Below are positions 1 to 5,568 of a stretch of DNA of 7,498 nt, in pieces. The notes under the pieces are model-generated. The model did no database searches. It was given only the letters and a program-made list of their open reading frames with translations, and had not been told where the DNA came from. Position numbers and translations under genes: made by a program. Position 1 is the stretch's first letter. Every line of letters begins with the position of its first letter. Source of the DNA: Paracoccaceae bacterium (GTDB lineage Bacteria > Pseudomonadota > Alphaproteobacteria > Rhodobacterales > Rhodobacteraceae); assembly GCA_024304875.1 (NCBI GenBank), contig JAMWZF010000147.1, forward strand, positions 1 through 7,498. The letters are read 5' to 3'.

Positions 1-15
1 GGTCTGGTCGGTCAT
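1..15 (-). CDS. ccoG: Probable start of ccoG/rdxB (cut by window edge)
   Basis: Only an ATG and four further codons (MTDQT) reading leftward are inside the window, so the product cannot be recognised from its own sequence. The call rests on context: in Rhodobacter and Paracoccus relatives, ccoNOQP is followed on the same strand by ccoGHIS (rdxBHIS), whose first gene encodes a membrane polyferredoxin needed for cbb3 oxidase assembly and copper handling. An FNR box and a -10-like element lie just upstream and point to this ATG. The weak point is that no clear Shine-Dalgarno sequence precedes it, so the true start could lie further left, outside the window. Confidence 0.4.
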
Positions 16-47
16 TTGGGTCGGTCCGGTGTCGGGGTCTGGCCCGG

Positions 48-53
48 TGAATA
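48..53 (-). promoter_or_regulatory. -10-like element TATTCA, leftward promoter
   Basis: Read on the minus strand, the hexamer is TATTCA. It begins exactly 22 bp beyond the proximal end of the FNR box at 76-89, which puts the box centre near -41.5, the classic position for class II FNR activation. The predicted transcript start is near position 41, giving a short leader of about 25 nt before the ATG at 15. There is no recognisable -35 hexamer, as expected when FNR occupies that place. Confidence 0.55.
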
Positions 54-75
54 GGCCGCCCCGGGGAGGGCGGCC

Positions 76-89
76 TTGATTCATGTCAA
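76..89 (-). promoter_or_regulatory. FNR/FnrL box between ccoP and ccoG
   Basis: The 14 bases TTGATTCATGTCAA match the FNR consensus TTGAT-N4-ATCAA at nine of ten defined positions; the right half is GTCAA. The box lies 22 bp beyond the ccoP stop codon and upstream of the leftward promoter for the presumed ccoG. The perfect TTGAT half is on the promoter-proximal side. It most likely lets the assembly genes be induced at low oxygen independently of read-through from ccoNOQP. The FnrL encoded in this window has the ETVSR recognition helix that reads such sites. Confidence 0.8.
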
Positions 90-111
90 CGAATTGGGGC
101 GTGACGCGAAG

Positions 112-1068
112 TCACTCGCCGCCACCCAGCTGGTGGACGTAGGCCGCGACGGCGTTGATCTCGGCCGGGGTCAGGCCGAAGCCGGGGCGCACCTCCTCAG
201 ACCAGGCGGGCATGACGCCGAAGCGCGAGTTGTACACCGACTGACGGATCGCCTCCGCGTCCCCGCCATAGAGCCAGATGGCGTCGGTCAGGTTCGGCGC
301 GCCTGTCAGTTCGTCGTCGGGCGCATACTGGCCGTCTTCCTCCTGGTACTGCCGGGTCTGGGCGAGGCTGCCCTGCCCCGCGTCGCCGTGGCAGGAGGCG
401 CAGTTGGCGGCGAAGAGCTCGGCCCCGGCCTCGGCAAGCTCGGCGTCATGCTCCTGCCCCGAGATGTCGAGGACGTGGTTCACGACCTGATCGATCTCTT
501 CCTCCGTCAGGATCCCGTCGGCGCCGAAGGCCGGCATCTGCGACCAGCGGGCGCCGGGGGCGTCCTCGTTCCGGATGCCGTGGGTGACGGTATAGGCGAT
601 CTCGTCGATCCGCCCGCCCCAGAGCCAGGCGTCGTCGATCAGGTTCGGGAAGCCCGTCGCCCCCGCCGCGCCGGAGCCGTGGCACTGCGAGCAGTTGGCG
701 CGGAAAACCGAGGCGCCGGCGTTCACGGCGAAATCGTGCAGGTCGGGCTCCTCCTCGGCCAGGGTCCGCAGGTCGGCGACCGAGAGGCGGGTGACCATCT
801 CGGCGTTGCGGGTCTCCACCGCCGCGATCTCTTCGGCGACCTGCGCGCGGGTGGAGTAGCCCAGCAGCCCCGCCGTCGCGCCCTGCACCAGCGGCCAGGC
901 CGGGTAGGCGATGGTGTAGCCGAGGCCCCAGATGATCGTCAGGTAGAAGGTCCAGACCCACCAGCGCGGCAGCGGGTTGTTCCATTCCTCGATCCCGTCC
1001 CAGGAATGGCCGGTCGTGCCGTAGCCCTGCTCGGAGGTCTTGTCGGTCTCTTTGTCGTGGTCGCTCAT
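112..1068 (-). CDS. ccoP: Cytochrome c oxidase cbb3-type subunit III, dihaem CcoP
   Basis: This is the 318-residue dihaem electron-entry subunit of the cbb3 oxidase. It passes electrons from soluble or membrane cytochrome c to CcoO and CcoN. One membrane segment (about residues 36-58, rich in W, Y and I) anchors it, and the rest is periplasmic. Two c-type haem sites are visible: CSQCH at 126-130 with a likely axial Met178 (SQMPAFG), and CASCH at 223-227 with Met286 (GVMPAW). The N-terminal GYGTTGHSWDGIEEWNNPLPRWW block is characteristic of CcoP. The start is fixed by a GGAGG ribosome site 7 nt upstream, and the gene overlaps the ccoQ stop by 4 bp (ATGA), suggesting translational coupling. Oddity: about 29 residues separate the second CXXCH from GAPNL, with an acidic stretch at 236-255; from memory this spacing is shorter in relatives. 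No terminator-like hairpin was seen after the stop. Confidence 0.97.
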   Translation of the reverse strand: MSDHDKETDKTSEQGYGTTGHSWDGIEEWNNPLPRWWVWTFYLTIIWGLGYTIAYPAWPLVQGATAGLLGYSTRAQVAEEIAAVETRNAEMVTRLSVADLRTLAEEEPDLHDFAVNAGASVFRANCSQCHGSGAAGATGFPNLIDDAWLWGGRIDEIAYTVTHGIRNEDAPGARWSQMPAFGADGILTEEEIDQVVNHVLDISGQEHDAELAEAGAELFAANCASCHGDAGQGSLAQTRQYQEEDGQYAPDDELTGAPNLTDAIWLYGGDAEAIRQSVYNSRFGVMPAWSEEVRPGFGLTPAEINAVAAYVHQLGGGE

Positions 1069-1259
1069 GTCCGAGCCTCCGTGTCAGAGGGGTCGTCTGC
1101 GGGCGCGTCGTCGTGCCGGAAGGGCACGGCGGCCGCGTCGTCGTGAAGGGGGCGCGAGCCGGGACGCCAGGCGAAGGCGATGGCGCCGATGAAGAAGAGG
1201 AACAGCGCCAGAAGGCCCCAGCTGTCCGCGATCTCGCGCAGGAGGGAATAGAGGTCCAT
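1065..1259 (-). CDS. ccoQ: cbb3-type oxidase small subunit CcoQ (FixQ family)
   Basis: This is a 64-residue single-span protein, the fourth subunit of cbb3 oxidase. In relatives CcoQ stabilises the complex, and in R. sphaeroides it is linked to signalling of oxidase activity. The N-terminus MDLYSLLREIADSWG is followed by a hydrophobic segment at about residues 14-31, ending in W and the basic RPGSRP. The remaining half is a soluble tail with two HDDA-type repeats (DDAAAVPFRHDDAPADD) and many acidic residues. The sequence family is poorly conserved, so the call depends on size, topology and position between ccoO and ccoP. The gene starts 9 bp after the ccoO stop with a GGGTGA ribosome site, and its TGA overlaps the ccoP ATG. 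Confidence 0.92.
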   Translation of the reverse strand: MDLYSLLREIADSWGLLALFLFFIGAIAFAWRPGSRPLHDDAAAVPFRHDDAPADDPSDTEART

Positions 1260-1268
1260 CGCGTCACC

Positions 1269-2069
1269 CTATCGGCTGGCGTCGGGGGTGAAGGTGGTGA
1301 AGTCCACCAGCGTCCCGAGCATCTGGAGGTAGGCCACCAGCGCGTCCATCTCGGACACGCCGGGCTGGCCGTCGAAGTTCCGGACCTGCGCGCCGGGGTA
1401 GCGTTCCAGCAGCGCATCCGCGCCCTCGCCGAAGGGGTCGATCTGGGCGGCGAAGTCGACGCTGGCGGTCTGGATCATCTCCTCGGTGTAGGGCACGCCG
1501 ACCATGGCGTGGGTGGCCAGGAGGTCGTCGATGTGCTCGGCGTCCACCATCCGGTCGGTCAGGTAGCCGTACTTCGGCATCACCGATTCCGGCACCACCG
1601 ACTGCGGGTCGGTCAGGTGCAGGACGTGCCATTCGTCGCTGTAGCGCCCGCCGACGCGGGCCAGGTCCGGCCCGGTCCGCTTGGACCCCCACTGGAACGG
1701 GTGGTCGTACATCGACTCGGCGGCCAGCGAGTAGTGCCCGTAGCGCTCCACCTCGTCCCGCATGGGGCGGATCATCTGGGAGTGGCAGACGTAGCAGCCC
1801 TCGCGGACGTAGATGTCCCGCCCCGCCAGTTCGAGCGGGGAATAGGGGCGCATGCCCTCCACCTCCTCGATGGTGTTCTCGAGGTAGAACAGCGGCGCGA
1901 TCTCGACGATGCCGCCGACCGTGACCACCGCGAAGGAGGCGACGAGCAGGAGGGTCGCGTTCTTCTCGAGCACCTTGTGCCTGTCGAGGAAGGTCTTTTT
2001 CACCGGCCGGTCGCCCACGCCTGTGGCGCTCGCGGGCATCGGGGGCTTGTCGTTGGTCTTGTCAGCCAT
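1269..2069 (-). CDS. ccoO: Cytochrome c oxidase cbb3-type subunit II, monohaem CcoO
   Basis: This is the 266-residue membrane-anchored monohaem cytochrome c of the cbb3 oxidase, which relays electrons from CcoP to the haem groups of CcoN. One transmembrane helix lies at about 38-60 (NATLLLVASFAVVTVGGIVE), followed by the highly conserved LFYLENTIEEVEGMRPY. The haem c site is CYVCH at 92-96 and the probable axial ligand is Met164 (ESVMPKYGYL). The block RPMRDEVERYGHYSLAAESM is family-diagnostic. The start is well supported by AAGGAG 8 nt upstream, in the sequence just after the ccoN stop, which implies coupled translation. About 25 residues precede the usual FLDRHKVLEKNATLLL start region, so this protein has an N-terminal cytoplasmic extension compared with the roughly 240-residue family members I recall. 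Confidence 0.97.
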   Translation of the reverse strand: MADKTNDKPPMPASATGVGDRPVKKTFLDRHKVLEKNATLLLVASFAVVTVGGIVEIAPLFYLENTIEEVEGMRPYSPLELAGRDIYVREGCYVCHSQMIRPMRDEVERYGHYSLAAESMYDHPFQWGSKRTGPDLARVGGRYSDEWHVLHLTDPQSVVPESVMPKYGYLTDRMVDAEHIDDLLATHAMVGVPYTEEMIQTASVDFAAQIDPFGEGADALLERYPGAQVRNFDGQPGVSEMDALVAYLQMLGTLVDFTTFTPDASR

Positions 2070-2081
2070 CTCGGCCTCTCC

Positions 2082-3683
2082 TTATTCGGCGGGGGTGGCC
2101 GCGCCGGTGGCGGACGGCTGAACCGCCTTCTGCCCCCGGACGGTCATCCACAGGTTCCAGGCCATGATCAGCGCACCGGTGAGGTACAGGACCCCGCCGA
2201 GGCCGCGCAGGACGTACATCGGGAACTTGGCGGCGACGGTGTCGGCGAAGGAGTTCACCAGGAACCCGTTGGCATCGACTTCGCGCCACATCAGGCCTTC
2301 CATGATCCCGGTCACCCACATCGAGGCCGCGTAGAGAACGATCCCGATGGTCGCGAGCCAGAAGTGCCAGTTCACCGCGCTCAGCGAGTAGAGCCGTTCG
2401 CGGTTCCACAGGCGCGGGGTCAGGAAGTACAGGCAGGCGAAGGTGATCATCCCGTTCCAGCCCAGCGCGCCGGAATGGACGTGGCCGATGGTCCAGTCGG
2501 TGTAGTGCGACAGGGAGTTGACCGCGCGGATCGACATCATCGGGCCTTCGAAGGTGCTCATCCCGTAGAAGCCGAGGGAGATGACGAACATCCGGATGAT
2601 CGGGTCGGTGCGGATCTTGTCCCAGGCGCCTTGCAGGGTCATCAGCCCGTTGATCATGCCGCCCCAGCTGGGCATCCAGAGGATCACCGAGAACACCATG
2701 CCGAGGGTCGAGGCCCAGTCCGGCAGCGCGGTGTAGTGCAGGTGGTGCGGACCGGCCCAGATGTAGAGGAAGATCAGCGCCCAGAAGTGGATGATCGACA
2801 GCTTGTAGCTGTAGACCGGCCGCCCGGCCTGCTTCGGCACGAAGTAGTACATCATCCCCAGGAACCCGGCGGTCAGGAAGAAGCCGACGGCGTTGTGCCC
2901 GTACCACCACTGGGTCATGGCGTCCTGCACGCCCGCGAAGACCTGCACCGACTTGGCGCCGAAGATGCTGACGGGGATCGAGAGGTTGTTGACCACGTGC
3001 AGCATCGCCACGGTCACGATGAAGGCGAGGTAGAACCAGTTGGCCACGTAGATGTGGGGTTCCTTGCGCTTGATGATCGTGCCGAGGAAGACCGCGAGGT
3101 AGGCCAGCCAGACCACCGTCAGCCAGAGGTCAACGTACCATTCCGGTTCGGCGTATTCCTTGGACTGGGTCGCGCCCAGCAGGTAGCCGGTCGCCGCCAG
3201 CACGATGAAGAGCTGGTAGCCCCAGAACACGAACCAGGCGGTGTTGCCGCCCCAGAGCCGGGCGGCCGAGGTCCGCTGCACGACGTAGAACGAGGTGCAG
3301 AGCAGGGCGTTGCCGCCGAAGGCGAAGATCACCGCCGAGGTGTGCAGCGGCCGCAGCCGCCCGAAGTTGGCATAGCCCTCGGCCCACTCGAAGTTGAGCA
3401 CGGGGAAGGCCAGCTGGAAGGCGATGAAGACCCCGACGAGGAACCCGGCGATGCCCCAGAAGGTCGTCGCGATGACCCCGGCGCGGATGACGCCGTCGCT
3501 GTAGCCGGTCTCGGCCGGTTTCGGCTCTCCGGCGGTGCGAATCGTCCAGATGAACATCCCCGCCGCGACCGCCATGACGATCAGGGCATGGACCTGGTAG
3601 GCCAGGTCCCGCGCCCAGTTCGCGGCCAGCGCGGCGAACAGGGCGATCAGCCCGAGGATCGCGATCTTGATCCAATCCCACAT
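2082..3683 (-). CDS. ccoN: Cytochrome c oxidase cbb3-type subunit I, catalytic CcoN
   Basis: This is the 533-residue catalytic subunit of the proton-pumping cbb3 haem-copper oxidase (C family), which reduces O2 to water at very low oxygen. It is a polytopic inner-membrane protein with 12 or more hydrophobic spans. By comparison with the known Pseudomonas stutzeri structure, the cofactor residues are all visible: His114 (RPLHTSA) and His403 for low-spin haem b, His401 for haem b3 (GHVHSGALGWN), His263, His313 and His314 for CuB (YGHNAVG; GPHHLHY), and Tyr307 six residues before His313 as the cross-linked tyrosine. I chose the ATG at 3683 (MWDWIK) because a GAGGGA ribosome site precedes it; an in-frame ATG at 3746 would add a Pro/Arg-rich non-homologous leader without such a site. 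It is the first gene of ccoNOQP and probably FnrL-activated through the box at 3785-3798. Confidence 0.97.
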   Translation of the reverse strand: MWDWIKIAILGLIALFAALAANWARDLAYQVHALIVMAVAAGMFIWTIRTAGEPKPAETGYSDGVIRAGVIATTFWGIAGFLVGVFIAFQLAFPVLNFEWAEGYANFGRLRPLHTSAVIFAFGGNALLCTSFYVVQRTSAARLWGGNTAWFVFWGYQLFIVLAATGYLLGATQSKEYAEPEWYVDLWLTVVWLAYLAVFLGTIIKRKEPHIYVANWFYLAFIVTVAMLHVVNNLSIPVSIFGAKSVQVFAGVQDAMTQWWYGHNAVGFFLTAGFLGMMYYFVPKQAGRPVYSYKLSIIHFWALIFLYIWAGPHHLHYTALPDWASTLGMVFSVILWMPSWGGMINGLMTLQGAWDKIRTDPIIRMFVISLGFYGMSTFEGPMMSIRAVNSLSHYTDWTIGHVHSGALGWNGMITFACLYFLTPRLWNRERLYSLSAVNWHFWLATIGIVLYAASMWVTGIMEGLMWREVDANGFLVNSFADTVAAKFPMYVLRGLGGVLYLTGALIMAWNLWMTVRGQKAVQPSATGAATPAE

Positions 3684-3784
3684 TGTTACGTGTTCCCTCT
3701 TTCCGGCCCGCTCTGGACCCCGAGGGGGATCCGGGCAGGCGCCCATGTGTGGCGGCTCTGTCCCACGGCGGCGGAGGGGCCGCT

Positions 3785-3798
3785 TTGATCCATGTCAA
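3785..3798. promoter_or_regulatory. FNR/FnrL box between ccoN and uspA
   Basis: The 14 bases TTGATCCATGTCAA match TTGAT-N4-ATCAA at nine of ten defined positions. It is nearly the same as the box at 76-89, differing at one spacer base, and both continue as CATGTCAACG. In both cases the perfect half-site faces left, towards ccoN here. FNR boxes at this place in the ccoN upstream region are established in Rhodobacter and Paracoccus relatives. It is the likely oxygen switch for ccoNOQP and possibly also for the divergent uspA. Confidence 0.88.
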
Positions 3799-3820
3799 CG
3801 TCTCCGGCGCGGCCGGGGCG

Positions 3821-3826
3821 TATCGG
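3821..3826 (+). promoter_or_regulatory. -10-like element TATCGG, rightward uspA promoter
   Basis: TATCGG starts exactly 22 bp after the right end of the FNR box, the spacing of a class II FNR promoter, and would give a transcript start near 3833 and a leader of about 55 nt before uspA. The hexamer matches TATAAT at only three positions (TAT), so it would need an activator. On the opposite strand at the same distance (3757-3762) the hexamer is GACAGA, a poorer match. Confidence 0.4.
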
Positions 3827-3887
3827 TCGGGACGGACCGGGCGGGACGCGCATGGGCGCGCCGCCGCTTCGGGAGAGGAGAGTGCAG

Positions 3888-4724
3888 ATGGACTACAAGA
3901 GCCTTGCCGTCATCGTCACCGACCAGGCCGGGGGCGCGGCGCCCCTGGCCGCCGCGCAGGCGCTGGCCCTGCGCGAGGACGCCCACCTCGACGTCTATTG
4001 CGTCGGCGTGGACCCCGCCCGCTACGAACCGCTGCCCGCCGGCGCCGCGGTCGCGATCCTCGAATCGGGCCTGGCCGAGGCACGGGCCCGCGCGCGGGAG
4101 CTGTGCGACTGGGCCACCACGAAACTCGCCGGCACGCCGCGGGTATCGGTCGAAGCGGTTGTGGTGCCCCAGCTCGGCCTCGACCCGGGACTGGCGCGGC
4201 TGACCCGCTACGCCGATCTGGTCCTCTGCGCGCAGCCCTATGCGAAGGACGCCGGACCGCTGCAGGTGTCGGTTCTCGAGGCGGTGCTGTTCGGGACCGG
4301 CACGCCGGTCCTCGTGGTCACGCCCGAGGCGGAGCTGTCAGAGGCGCCGCGCCGGGTCCTGCTGGCCTGGGACGAAAGCCGCGAGGCGCTGACCGCGGCG
4401 CGCCAGGCCCTGCCGCTGCTCCGCACCGCCTCCCACGTCGACGTCGTGATGATCGAGCCGCCCTCCCACTCCCCCGAACGTTCCGATCCCGGCGGCAACC
4501 TCGCGATGATGCTGTCCCGTCACGGGGTCCATGCCGAGGTCTCGATCCTCGCGCGGACGATGCCGCGGGTGTCGGACTGCCTGTCCCGCTTCGCCCGCGA
4601 CAAGGGCAGCGACCTGATCGTCATGGGCGCCTACGGCCATTCGCGCCTGCGCGAGGCGATGCTGGGCGGGCCGACCCGAGACATGCTCCAGGCGGCCGGG
4701 GTGCCGCTGTTCATGGCGCATTGA
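3888..4724 (+). CDS. Universal stress protein, tandem UspA domains
   Basis: This is a 278-residue soluble cytoplasmic protein made of two UspA-type alpha/beta domains. The first (about 1-145) begins MDYKSLAVIVTD and ends TPVLVVTP; it lacks an obvious nucleotide-binding loop. The second (about 150-278) begins RRVLLAWDESREA and carries MGAYGHSRLREAMLGGPTR: Gly247, Gly250 and Gly260 fit the G-2x-G-9x-G ATP-binding pattern, with Gly261 where Ser/Thr is usual. The exact role is unknown. A gene of this type and length, called orf277, sits divergently next to ccoN in Rhodobacter relatives. I chose the ATG at 3888 for its AGGAG ribosome site 7 nt upstream; the in-frame ATG at 3792 lies inside the FNR box and has none. 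The divergent box suggests induction at low oxygen together with ccoNOQP. It converges on fnrL. Confidence 0.93.
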   Translation: MDYKSLAVIVTDQAGGAAPLAAAQALALREDAHLDVYCVGVDPARYEPLPAGAAVAILESGLAEARARARELCDWATTKLAGTPRVSVEAVVVPQLGLDPGLARLTRYADLVLCAQPYAKDAGPLQVSVLEAVLFGTGTPVLVVTPEAELSEAPRRVLLAWDESREALTAARQALPLLRTASHVDVVMIEPPSHSPERSDPGGNLAMMLSRHGVHAEVSILARTMPRVSDCLSRFARDKGSDLIVMGAYGHSRLREAMLGGPTRDMLQAAGVPLFMAH

Positions 4725-4726
4725 TG

Positions 4727-4767
4727 GGGCGGACGGGCGGAAACCGGATGGACAGGGCGGACGGGCG
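4727..4767. repeat. 13-bp direct repeat between uspA and fnrL
   Basis: GGGCGGACGGGCG occurs at 4727-4739 and again at 4755-4767, a 28-bp period that fills nearly all of the 44-bp gap between the convergent uspA and fnrL stop codons. The units are direct, not inverted, and do not form a clear terminator hairpin. They probably arose by a small tandem duplication. Confidence 0.75.
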
Positions 4768-4768
4768 A

Positions 4769-5524
4769 TCAGGCGATCAGCCCGCCGTCCACGTCGTCGC
4801 CCGTCTCCATCATCAGGCGGCGCATGTCGGGCACACGGATCCGGCGGGTGCCTTCCAGCGCGATGATTCCCTCGCGCTTGAGGGCCGAGATCTGGCGGCT
4901 CACCGTCTCGAGCGTCAGGCCGAGGTAGTCCGCCATCGCCTCGCGGGTCAGGGGCAGATCCACCATCACCGGCCCCGGCGTCGCCATCATGCCGATCGCC
5001 GTCTCGCGGCGGGACACGATGGTCAGCAGGCTCGCGATCTTCTCGCGCGCGGTCTTGCGGCCGAGGATCAGCATCCATTCCCGCGCCGCGTCCAGCTCGT
5101 CCAGGGTCATGTCCAGAAGGCGCTCGCCGATGTGCGGCGTGGTGACCATCATCTGCTCGAAGGGCTTGCGCCGGAAACAGCAGAGGGTCACGTCGCTGAC
5201 CGCGGTCACGTCGTAGGGCGAGGCGGCCCGGCCCGGCCGTCCGATGAAATCCGAGGGCAGAAGCAGGCCCACCATCTGCGTGCGCCCGTCCTCCAGCGTC
5301 TGCGACAGGGTCGCCGCGCCCTTCACCACCGAGGCGACGAAGGACATGTCGTCCCCGGCCCAGCAGATCGTCTGCCCGGCCTCGTAGTTCCGGTAGTACT
5401 TGATCTCTTCCAGGGTCTGCAGCTCGTCGGAATCGCATTTGGCACAGACCGCCCGATGCCGAATCGGGCATTCGGCGCATTGCAGGTCGGCCATCGCCTG
5501 GGTCGTCACGGCTTTCGTCCTCAT
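4769..5524 (-). CDS. fnrL: FnrL, Crp/Fnr-family oxygen-sensing regulator
   Basis: This is a 251-residue cytoplasmic transcription factor. A labile 4Fe-4S cluster lets it dimerise and bind DNA only at low oxygen. The N-terminal cysteines are C16, C19, C27 and C30 (CAECPIRHRAVCAKC), and the fourth cluster ligand is probably C115 or C116 (VTLCCFRRKPF). The cyclic-nucleotide-like beta-roll domain covers about 35-135, the dimer helix about 135-165, and the winged helix-turn-helix about 188-235. The recognition helix has ETVSR at 206-210, identical to E. coli FNR at the residues that read TTGAT-N4-ATCAA, matching the two boxes here. The ATG at 5524 has GGGAGG about 7 nt upstream; extending to an ATG at 5707 adds a non-homologous leader that runs into hemN. 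An additional Cys54 (QTICWAG) is notable. It is divergent from hemN, 44 bp away, as in Rhodobacter. Confidence 0.95.
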   Translation of the reverse strand: MRTKAVTTQAMADLQCAECPIRHRAVCAKCDSDELQTLEEIKYYRNYEAGQTICWAGDDMSFVASVVKGAATLSQTLEDGRTQMVGLLLPSDFIGRPGRAASPYDVTAVSDVTLCCFRRKPFEQMMVTTPHIGERLLDMTLDELDAAREWMLILGRKTAREKIASLLTIVSRRETAIGMMATPGPVMVDLPLTREAMADYLGLTLETVSRQISALKREGIIALEGTRRIRVPDMRRLMMETGDDVDGGLIA

Positions 5525-5568
5525 CTGGGCCCTCCCGAAAGATATCGTCAAGTATACAGGAATTCGCA
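5525..5568. promoter_or_regulatory. Compressed divergent fnrL-hemN intergenic region
   Basis: Only 44 bp separate the two start codons, so at least one promoter must reach into the neighbouring coding region. The sequence is AT-richer than its surroundings, with three 6-bp palindromes within 25 bp: GATATC (5541), GTATAC (5552) and GAATTC (5560). A single FNR-like half-site GTCAA (TTGAC on the other strand) lies at 5547-5551, but its partner half is AAAGA, so there is no full FNR box. The ribosome sites are GGGAGG for fnrL (5532-5537, minus strand) and AGGA for hemN (5558-5561). I could not assign -35/-10 pairs with confidence. Confidence 0.55.

Larger units (their letters stand above)
3684..3887. 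promoter_or_regulatory. Divergent ccoN-uspA control region
   Basis: This 204-bp gap between two outward-reading genes contains a single FNR box roughly in the middle (101 bp from the ccoN ATG and 89 bp from the uspA ATG), so one site may serve both directions. Ribosome sites flank both ends: GAGGGA for ccoN and AGGAG for uspA. No hairpin terminator, riboswitch-like fold or small ORF with its own ribosome site stands out. If ccoN starts about 41 bp from the box centre, its leader would be about 65 nt long. Confidence 0.7.

Noticed and set aside
3744..3746. In-frame upstream ATG for ccoN (21 extra residues)
   Set aside because: It has no ribosome site, the extension is Pro/Arg-rich and not CcoN-like, and it would start nearly at the expected transcript start.
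1113..3788. Very long open frame (891 codons) on the plus strand opposite ccoNOQP
   Set aside because: It is the shadow of the strongly conserved minus-strand genes in GC-rich DNA; its product is a low-complexity Gly/Arg/Glu/His/Val string with no domain.
3792..3794. In-frame upstream ATG for uspA
   Set aside because: It lies inside the FNR box, upstream of the likely transcript start, and lacks a ribosome site.
5400..5413. TTGAT followed by a weak second half, inside fnrL, as a possible FNR box for hemN
   Set aside because: The right half (TCCAG) matches ATCAA at only two bases, and the site is over 150 bp from the hemN start, within coding sequence.
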